11,246 nt of DNA from Chloroflexia bacterium. GTDB lineage: Bacteria; Chloroflexota; Chloroflexia; QHBQ01; JADMIH01. The stretch spans positions 1 through 11,246 of the forward strand of contig JAICKM010000159.1 in assembly GCA_025927935.1 (NCBI GenBank). The letters are read 5' to 3'. The notes beneath the pieces are model-generated. The model was not told the origin of the DNA. It searched no databases and was given only the letters and a program-made list of their open reading frames with translations. Numbering within the stretch: the first letter of the stretch is position 1; every line of letters starts with the position of its first letter. Below, in pieces: positions 6,394 through 11,246 of this stretch. Both the position numbers and the translations under genes were made by a program.

Positions 6394-6714
6394 TCAGGAA
6401 GTGGGCGGGGGGTGCTTCCTCAACGTGCGCATAAGGACGAGCATAAAGGTGGCGCCCGCCACGCCCACCGCGACCAGGATCGCGCCGAGGAACAGTTGCC
6501 CGCCCGTCAACCCACCGCCGCTGGTGGGGGTGGGCGCGGGCGTGGGCGTCGGTTTGGGGGCCGCGAGGGGCGCGCGGGCGGGCGCATTCGCGCCGATCTG
6601 CTGCGCGGTGCGCGCGGGCGCGGCGCCGTGATCCGCGGCCAGGGCCGCCGGGCCGGCCGCCAGCAAGCAGCACAGCAGCAGCGCCCCGGCCAGGGCCGCC
6701 CGGCGCAGCGTCAT
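6394..6714 (-). CDS. Small secreted, membrane-anchored protein of unknown function
   Basis: The product has 106 residues. A signal peptide is clear: arginines at 4-5, a hydrophobic core (about 6-20) and AALA as a likely cleavage site near residue 26. A short extracytoplasmic segment follows, then a Pro/Thr/Ala-rich spacer (about 48-65) and a glycine turn. One membrane helix (about 73-95) precedes a basic cytoplasmic tail containing RTLRK. This predicts a type I membrane protein with a tiny exposed part. The cysteines at 15-16 do not form a convincing lipobox. Its ATG overlaps the stop of the kinase-like gene (ATGA at 6711-6714), so the two are translationally coupled. I do not recognise a family; it resembles the stalk-and-anchor portion of larger surface proteins. 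Confidence 0.72.
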   Translation of the reverse strand: MTLRRAALAGALLLCCLLAAGPAALAADHGAAPARTAQQIGANAPARAPLAAPKPTPTPAPTPTSGGGLTGGQLFLGAILVAVGVAGATFMLVLMRTLRKHPPPTS

Positions 6715-7163
6715 CGGTTACGTTCCTCCGCGTCGCGCTGAAACGCCCGCAGCAAGGGTGGGATCTCCGGACCGGGGCGCGCCTGCGCCGGCTCGAACGT
6801 CGTCAGGAATTGCAGCGCTTCGTGGGCCACCTGCTCCGGCCCCAGGTGGTCGGTCGGCAGGTAGAGATGGCAGTAGGTACGGGCGTGGGCCAGCCGGTGA
6901 TGTTGATCGTCCAGCATCCGTTGCGTCCAGGTGGGCCGGCGGCGCCGTCGGGCGGTTTCCAGGTGCAGATCGAGATAGATCAACACATCGGGGTTGTGCC
7001 GCAACCACATGTAGGGTACATATGAGTGTTCCTGCGACACGCTGCGCGCACGGACGCCCGCCGCGCGCAGCCGCGCTACCAGACTCGATTTGCCCGCCGC
7101 GCATGGCCCGACGACGATCACGTCATAATCCGCGACGGGCCGGAGAGGGTTGCCTGCGTTCAT
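6711..7163 (-). CDS. P-loop kinase-like NTPase
   Basis: The product has 150 residues from the ATG at 7161-7163. Longer in-frame starts exist, but the upstream ATG at 7214 lies inside the -10 box of a good promoter (7213-7241), so it cannot be on that transcript. The Walker A loop is GPCAAGKS (19-26) after the strand DVIVV. DVLIYLDL (59-66) is a hydrophobic strand in Walker B-like position, followed by ARRRRRPTW (71-79), a lid-like arginine run as in nucleoside and other small-molecule kinases. The His-rich stretch DDQHHRLAHA (85-94) is notable. Length and motif order fit a small AAA-type or nucleoside-kinase-like protein, but the substrate is unknown. The ribosome binding site (AAGGA) abuts the ATG, which is unusually close. 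It is the first gene of a pair with the membrane-anchored protein. Confidence 0.75.
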   Translation of the reverse strand: MNAGNPLRPVADYDVIVVGPCAAGKSSLVARLRAAGVRARSVSQEHSYVPYMWLRHNPDVLIYLDLHLETARRRRRPTWTQRMLDDQHHRLAHARTYCHLYLPTDHLGPEQVAHEALQFLTTFEPAQARPGPEIPPLLRAFQRDAEERNR

Positions 7164-7212
7164 TCCTTGGACTCGCTCTACTTGGCCGGGACCCCGGCGG
7201 CCCCGCACGCTC

Positions 7213-7241
7213 ATGTTACCCAATGGTCCGCGCATTGTCAA
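7213..7241 (-). promoter_or_regulatory. Sigma-70-type promoter for the kinase/membrane-protein pair
   Basis: On the minus strand a perfect -35 box TTGACA (7236-7241) and a -10 box TAACAT (7213-7218, four of six) are 17 nt apart. Transcription would start near 7206, about 43 nt before the preferred start codon. The -35 box shares five bases with that of the opposite promoter. Confidence 0.6.
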
Positions 7242-7264
7242 GCCGCCGGGTTTCGTGCTAGAAT
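7235..7264 (+). promoter_or_regulatory. Sigma-70-type promoter for the zinc-ribbon/proline-rich pair
   Basis: TTGTCA (7235-7240, five of six) and TAGAAT (7259-7264, five of six) are 18 nt apart. Transcription would start near 7271. The ATG at 7280 would then have almost no leader, which supports the ATG at 7298 as the start. Confidence 0.6.
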
Positions 7265-7281
7265 GGGCTGCGAACACGAAT

Positions 7282-7286
7282 GGAGG
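7282..7286 (+). promoter_or_regulatory. Ribosome binding site deciding the 7298 start
   Basis: GGAGG lies 11 bases before the ATG at 7298. It overlaps the earlier in-frame ATG at 7280, which has no site of its own. The spacing is a little long. Confidence 0.45.
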
Positions 7287-7297
7287 CCCGCCCGATC

Positions 7298-8581
7298 ATG
7301 GATCCCTTTGCCGCCAACCAAAGCCCCGTCGCAAGCGATACCATGCTCATCGAGGAGTACCCGGAGCCGGTGGCGCGGGCCTGGCAGCGCGTGCTCATCG
7401 CCTCACCCCTGCCGTCTTTCCATCACCGGCAACTGCTCGTGGCCGCGGAAACGCTGGCCTACTACCTGGGCGCGGTGGCGATCTCGGCCTATGAACAGTA
7501 CCAGGCCGAAGGCGGCACCCCCGATCCCGCGCTCAACCGCAGCCTGCGCAACCTGCGCCGCCCCACATTCGGCCAATGGCTGGGCTGGGTGCGCGCGGCG
7601 CTGGCCGCCGTGCCCGCCGGGGAGGCGCTCCTGCCCGGCCTGGCCGCGGCCTACGAGACCCCGGACAACGGGATGCTGCTCCTGGGCTATGAGGGGCTGC
7701 GCCAGATGATGGTCGTGCAGTTGGGCTATACCGGCGAGTACGGTGTGCGCGACGCCGCGAGTCCCCGGCTGCTGCTGGAACTGATCAACCAGTACCAGTT
7801 GCGGCGCGCCAACCACCCGCTGCCCGCCGATTCGGGCTTCGACGAGATGGGCGCAGTCTCGGTCATGGCGCCGGGGCTGCGCGCGGCCCTGGGCCGGCTC
7901 GCCCTGCTGGCCGCCTACCCCCTGTTGGGCCTGGTGCGCACGCCCGGCGGAACCAGCGAAGTGTTGCGGCTGCAAGGGCTAAGCCCGCAGCCTGGCTCCG
8001 TGGAACTGGACCCCGCCGCCGCCGCGCCGGGCACGCTGCTGCTCGCCAACCCCGACGAACTGCCCATGCTGGTGCTCGACCCCTGGCTGATCTACGTGGA
8101 ATGCCCGCAGTGCGGCCAGGTGCAGGTGGCTGCTTTCCAGCGCCGCGAGGGCGAGACCTTCCACTATCGGGGCCTCGAATGCGAACATGCCTGGGGCCAG
8201 AGCAGCGAACTGCAGCTGGTCGAGGCCGAGGTGGGTACCGTGGGCGGCGAACCCGGCGAGGGCGGTTGGACGCCCGATGTCGCGGGCTTGCCCGTCGAGC
8301 AGGTGACGGACGCCCAGGCCGCCTTGTTCGCCGCGCTGGAAGCCGAGTCTAATGCCCTCACCGCCGAGCGCCGGGCGCACCGGGCGGCTGCGGACGCCGC
8401 CACGGCGGCCACGGAGGACGAGATCCCGGCCAGCACCGACCCGCAGGATGTCTACCTGGACTTGCTGGAGCAACGCGCCGCCGGGGTGTTGACCCTGGAC
8501 CAATTGCAGGAGCTTGACGAGGAGCGGGCCGCGGACGCCGAGCGCCGCCGCCGCGCACAGGCTGATACAGAAACGAGGTAG
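7298..8581 (+). CDS. Helical protein with a CxxC...CxH zinc ribbon and SHOCT-like tail, unknown function
   Basis: The product has 427 residues from the ATG at 7298. Three parts can be seen. Residues 20-215 look all-helical (FHHRQLLVAAETLAYYLGAV, then RNLRRPTFGQWLGWVRAAL). The order of motifs recalls, from memory, a HEPN-like domain found in front of kinase or effector domains in Chloroflexota and cyanobacteria. The segment expected to hold RNxxxH reads LRRANH (168-173), so a ribonuclease motif would be degenerate. Residues 250-300 contain DPWLIYVECPQCG and LECEHAW: Cys269, Cys272, Cys295 and His297 could bind zinc. After an acidic/alanine-rich stretch, residues 381-411 (YLDLLEQRAAGVLTLDQLQELDEE) resemble a SHOCT helical pair, ending in a charged tail. 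No signal or membrane segment is seen. The next gene starts six bases after the stop. This looks like an adaptor rather than a known enzyme. Confidence 0.78.
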   Translation: MDPFAANQSPVASDTMLIEEYPEPVARAWQRVLIASPLPSFHHRQLLVAAETLAYYLGAVAISAYEQYQAEGGTPDPALNRSLRNLRRPTFGQWLGWVRAALAAVPAGEALLPGLAAAYETPDNGMLLLGYEGLRQMMVVQLGYTGEYGVRDAASPRLLLELINQYQLRRANHPLPADSGFDEMGAVSVMAPGLRAALGRLALLAAYPLLGLVRTPGGTSEVLRLQGLSPQPGSVELDPAAAAPGTLLLANPDELPMLVLDPWLIYVECPQCGQVQVAAFQRREGETFHYRGLECEHAWGQSSELQLVEAEVGTVGGEPGEGGWTPDVAGLPVEQVTDAQAALFAALEAESNALTAERRAHRAAADAATAATEDEIPASTDPQDVYLDLLEQRAAGVLTLDQLQELDEERAADAERRRRAQADTETR

Positions 8582-8587
8582 CCGGCT

Positions 8588-9898
8588 GTGGCCGACATCA
8601 TCCAGGTGTTGCCTGACGAGACGATAGACGGCCTGGTAGCGAAAGTCACCGCGCTCGCCAGGAGCGGCCCCGGCGAGCCGGTGCTGCTCTGGGTGCCCCG
8701 CGGCATCGCCATCCTGCACCAGATGGAAGACTTCCAGGCGCTGAAGGGAGTCATGCGCGGCCAGGGCGTGCAGATCAAGATCCTCTCCCCGGATGCGCGC
8801 GTGGTGGGCTTGGGCAAAGTCTTTGGCGTCGAGGCGGAGACGACCAGCCATCTGCCCGGCACCGCGCCGGCGGATGCCACCCGCCCGGCGGCTCCCGTGC
8901 CCGCCCCGGCGCCGCCCGCCGCGCCCGCTCTGCCTCCATCTGCCGGCGCGCGGCGACCCAGCACCACGCCACTGCCGCCTGCCGCCGCGCCGCCCGCCGC
9001 GCCGCCCGCACCGCCCCGGCGCTCCACCACCTCGCCGCTGCCGTCGCCCGCGCCCGCCGCGCCGCCGGAGGTACCGCCGGGCGTCTCGGAGACCGACTGG
9101 CTGCTGGGTGCCGAAGGCAATCTCGACGCCCTGCTGGACGATACCGAACACACCGGCCGGAGCGCCACGCCCCCGCCCGACGTGTTGCTCCCCGGCATGG
9201 CCCCGCCGCCCAACGCGCCACCTGTCGAGCCGGTGGTGCCGCCCACGGCCCTGCCGCCGATCACCGGCGCGGAGACCGCGGACACCAACTGGCTCACCGC
9301 AGGGCTGGACTTGGAGGCGCTGGCCGCCGAGTCCCTGAACCCCGATGTCCTGTCCGCGCCCCCGCCGGGGGACGCCGCGGGCCGACCCCCGGCGGCCCGG
9401 CCCGCCGACCCGTTTGCCGGCGCCCCGGTGCCGCCGCCCGACCTACCTGTCCCGCCATCCGCATCGCCCGCCCGGCCCGCAGCCGCCGATCCCTTTGCCG
9501 CCAGCTTCGAGCAAGTCCCGCCGTTTTACATGGACGCCGCGCCGCCGCCCGCGCCGCCGCCCGCGCCGCCTGCGGATTCGTTTAGCCTGAGCGATCTGCT
9601 GCAAGCGACGGAGGAAGAGGGCGGTGGCCCACCCATGTCGTTCGCCGATTGGCTGGCCCTGCAAGGCAGCGGCAGCGCGGCCCGCGCGGGCAGCACGGCG
9701 CCGCCGCCCCCCGTGGACCTGGATAACCTGCCCGCCTGGATGCGACCGGAGCCGCCCGCTGGCGCGCCGCCATCCCCGTCTGCGGCCCCGGTGTCCGCCG
9801 GCCGCAAGGGCGTCTTGCGCTGCCCGCACTGCGGCGAAGAACTGGACAAAGAAGAGATGCTGCGTATGCTCGCCGAAGTCTGGGGCCTCGATTCCTGA
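8588..9898 (+). CDS. Proline-rich protein with Rossmann-like N-terminal domain and CPxCG tail, unknown function
   Basis: The product has 436 residues; it starts at a GTG at 8588, six bases after the previous stop, with GAGG ten bases before it, so translation is probably coupled. Residues 1-85 alternate strands and helices (IIQVLPDETIDGLVAKV, PVLLWVPRGIAIL, VQIKILSPDARVVGLGKVFG). They resemble, from memory, the N-terminal domain of Chloroflexota proteins annotated as baseplate J-like. Residues 90-405 are very rich in Pro and Ala and must be disordered. Embedded in them are short conserved-looking motifs: TDWLLG (169-174), TNWLTAG (233-239), ADWLALQG (353-360), LPAWM (381-385), two DPFA motifs (274, 301) and two RRxST/RRSTT-PLP motifs (122-131, 144-153). 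The C-terminus has CPHCGEEL (Cys412, Cys415), half a zinc ribbon that could dimerise, and a short helix. It is probably a cytosolic scaffold working with the upstream protein. Confidence 0.78.
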   Translation: MADIIQVLPDETIDGLVAKVTALARSGPGEPVLLWVPRGIAILHQMEDFQALKGVMRGQGVQIKILSPDARVVGLGKVFGVEAETTSHLPGTAPADATRPAAPVPAPAPPAAPALPPSAGARRPSTTPLPPAAAPPAAPPAPPRRSTTSPLPSPAPAAPPEVPPGVSETDWLLGAEGNLDALLDDTEHTGRSATPPPDVLLPGMAPPPNAPPVEPVVPPTALPPITGAETADTNWLTAGLDLEALAAESLNPDVLSAPPPGDAAGRPPAARPADPFAGAPVPPPDLPVPPSASPARPAAADPFAASFEQVPPFYMDAAPPPAPPPAPPADSFSLSDLLQATEEEGGGPPMSFADWLALQGSGSAARAGSTAPPPPVDLDNLPAWMRPEPPAGAPPSPSAAPVSAGRKGVLRCPHCGEELDKEEMLRMLAEVWGLDS

Positions 9899-9930
9899 CC
9901 GCGTGGCACCGGCCCATCTTGATTCTGCCA

Positions 9931-10018
9931 GGCGGCAGGCCGGTTTGAAACCGGCCCCTACACCGCTGGTCGGGCGGCAGGCCGGTTTGAAACCGGCCCC
10001 TACACCGCAAAACGACGG
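9931..10018 (+). repeat. Palindromic repeat family 2, two identical 36-nt copies
   Basis: Identical 36-nt units occupy 9931-9966 and 9973-10008, separated by six bases (42-nt period). Each contains the perfect palindrome GGCCGGTTTGAAACCGGCC with nine-base arms, then CCCTACACCGC. GCAAAACGACGG (10007-10018) follows, as after copy C near 3341. The pair fills the 127-nt gap between two convergent genes and could act as a transcript-end structure for both. No T tract follows, so it is not a classical intrinsic terminator. Confidence 0.85.
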
Positions 10019-10025
10019 AGGGCGT

Positions 10026-11246
10026 CTAACTGCCGCTTGCCGGCTCCGTCAGTAACTGCCGGATCGCTTGTTCCTGGCCCGCGTAGTCGCCTTCGCCGAT
10101 GTGCGTGTAGCGGATTTGCCCCTGCTTGTCCACGTAGTAGAAAGCCGGCCAGTAGCCGTTGTTGTAGGCGCTCCAGGTGGTGTATTGCGGATCGAAGGCG
10201 ACCGGGAAGCGCACGGCGTCTTTCTTCACGGCGTCGCGCACGTTGCCGATCTCGCGCTCAAACGATAGCTCCGGCGTGTGGATGCTCAGCACCGTAAAGC
10301 CGGCGTCGTGGTAGCGGTCGTACCAGGCTTTCACGTGCGGCTGCACATGGATGCAGTTGATACAGGCGAAGGTCCAGAAGTGAACCAGCACCACCTGGCC
10401 GCGCAGTTGCTTCAGCGTCAGCGGCGCCGAATTGATCCACTCCGTGATTCCGACCGGCTCCACCGCGCGCCCCAGGTTTTGCAGCGCGACGGTGGCGGGC
10501 AAATCCGTCTCAACGGGCGCCGGCAGCATCGGAGCGGGTGCCGGTTGCTCCGTTGCCGTGGGGACAACGGCGCCCTTCGCCGGCTGGGCTTGCTCTGCCA
10601 CTGGCTGGGACTCCTTCTGCATATCCGGTTGCGCGGGCGTCGGGGCTGCGGGCGCGACCGTAGCCGCCGCGATGGCCGGCGCTTCTGCTTGCAGGCCCTG
10701 CAACTCTTGTGCGACGGCAGGCTGCTGCTCGATACTGTAGAGCCGGTTGCTCCACTCCGCCGGCAGGGCGTTCGCCACAGCATCCTGCGCGCGCAGATCG
10801 AGGTTGAAGAGGATCGCCAGGCAGGCCAGCAGCATCAGGCCGCCGAAGGCGCGCTGCAAGCCGTTCTGCCGGGCGGCCCCGCGCACACGTGCCACCAGCG
10901 CCCGGCTGCCGTAGCCGAAGAGCAGCAAGGGCACACCTGCCCCGGTCGCGTAAGCCAGCGCCACGGCGACTGTGACCGGCGAGGCGCCCCCGGTGGCGGC
11001 GAGAGCGAGCACCGCGCCCATGATCGGCCCGGCACAGGGCGCCCAGATGAGGCCCAGGCCCGCGCCCAGCACCAGCCCGCCGGCAAAATCGCCGCGCCGG
11101 TTGGCGCCACCGGTTACGCGGGCGCCCAAGCGGGCCAGCGGGGCCAACCCTGCCTCCAGGCTCCTGCCCAGGGCCGGCACCAGCAAGGCCAGCCCAAAGC
11201 CCGCCAGCGCCAGCACCGCCACCCAGCGCAGCTTATCCGTGGTCAC
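10026..11246 (-). CDS. DipZ-like CcdA-thioredoxin fusion protein (5' end outside the window)
   Basis: The visible 406 codons run to the window edge. The GTG at the edge is not the likely start, because the first membrane helices and the first cysteine motif of CcdA are missing. Numbering from the edge: WAPCAGPIMGAVLALAA (69-85) is the second CcdA cysteine motif (Cys71). More membrane helices follow (about 92-112 and 133-150), then a Pro/Ala/Gln-rich linker (about 165-245). The thioredoxin-fold domain has WTFACINC (291-298; redox pair Cys295/Cys298) and a probable cis-proline at YWPAFYYVD (Pro367). In this family the membrane part moves electrons from the cytosol to the outer thioredoxin domain, which reduces or isomerises disulfides on exported proteins. 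FWTFACINC and HVKAWYDRY are close to DipZ. The protein ends after the thioredoxin domain, without the C-terminal module of mycobacterial DipZ. Confidence 0.9.
   Translation of the reverse strand: MTTDKLRWVAVLALAGFGLALLVPALGRSLEAGLAPLARLGARVTGGANRRGDFAGGLVLGAGLGLIWAPCAGPIMGAVLALAATGGASPVTVAVALAYATGAGVPLLLFGYGSRALVARVRGAARQNGLQRAFGGLMLLACLAILFNLDLRAQDAVANALPAEWSNRLYSIEQQPAVAQELQGLQAEAPAIAAATVAPAAPTPAQPDMQKESQPVAEQAQPAKGAVVPTATEQPAPAPMLPAPVETDLPATVALQNLGRAVEPVGITEWINSAPLTLKQLRGQVVLVHFWTFACINCIHVQPHVKAWYDRYHDAGFTVLSIHTPELSFEREIGNVRDAVKKDAVRFPVAFDPQYTTWSAYNNGYWPAFYYVDKQGQIRYTHIGEGDYAGQEQAIRQLLTEPASGS

Noticed and set aside
7979..9151. 390-codon minus-strand open frame
   Set aside because: Long Gly/Arg runs that mirror the Pro/Ala codons of the plus-strand gene; it spans the boundary of two well-supported genes.
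9931..10008. Two identical 36-nt repeats resembling a CRISPR array
   Set aside because: Only two copies, a six-base gap, a fully palindromic core, and relatives elsewhere in the window without spacers or cas genes. They are dispersed palindromic repeats.
11244..11246. GTG at the window edge as start of the DipZ-like protein
   Set aside because: The first CcdA helices and cysteine motif are missing, so the gene must begin beyond the window.

Overview
This is a very GC-rich window, probably from a chromosome of the Chloroflexota (Anaerolineae-like) or a related lineage. That placement is an inference. It rests on the two kinds of intergenic palindromic repeat, on a DipZ-type CcdA-thioredoxin fusion and on overall gene style; no rRNA or marker gene is present. 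The window has no tRNA, rRNA or true CRISPR array. It looks like ordinary chromosome carrying one insertion sequence and one small locus that I cannot assign to a known system.

Layout. (1) Positions 1-737, minus strand: the N-terminal 245 codons of a phytoene-desaturase-like FAD oxidoreductase. Divergent from it is a plus-strand pair, a peptidase E-like serine hydrolase (909-1601) and an ankyrin-repeat protein (1612-2340), almost abutting. A class I methyltransferase follows (2460-3221). (2) Positions 3222-4872: a repeat-rich intergenic region split by an apparently intact IS4-superfamily element (about 3395-4754). The element appears to have landed in the hairpin of an intrinsic terminator. 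(3) Positions 4873-6246, minus strand: a class III aminotransferase resembling glutamate-1-semialdehyde aminomutase. (4) Positions 6394-9898: two divergent gene pairs. On the minus strand a P-loop kinase-like protein overlaps the gene of a small secreted, membrane-anchored protein. On the plus strand a helical/zinc-ribbon protein is followed by a very proline-rich protein with a Rossmann-like N-terminus and a CPxCG tail. Each pair has a good sigma-70-type promoter, and the two -35 boxes occupy nearly the same bases. (5) Positions 10026-11246, minus strand: a DipZ-like protein, 5'-truncated by the window edge, with a CcdA membrane half, a Pro/Ala/Gln-rich linker and a thioredoxin domain with CINC.

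Two repeat families lie between genes. One is a hairpin of about 75 nt with 30-nt arms, found after the ankyrin gene and after the kinase/membrane-protein pair. The other is a 19-nt palindromic core (GGCCGGTTTGAAACCGGCC) in seven intact or degenerate copies with spacing near 42 nt. Every copy with a usable orientation reads in the sense direction of the gene that ends next to it, so these behave like 3'-end elements. The most system-like part of the window is 6394-9898. Its genes have no confident functional assignment, are arranged for joint regulation, and encode proteins that look like adaptors or scaffolds rather than enzymes, apart from the P-loop protein.
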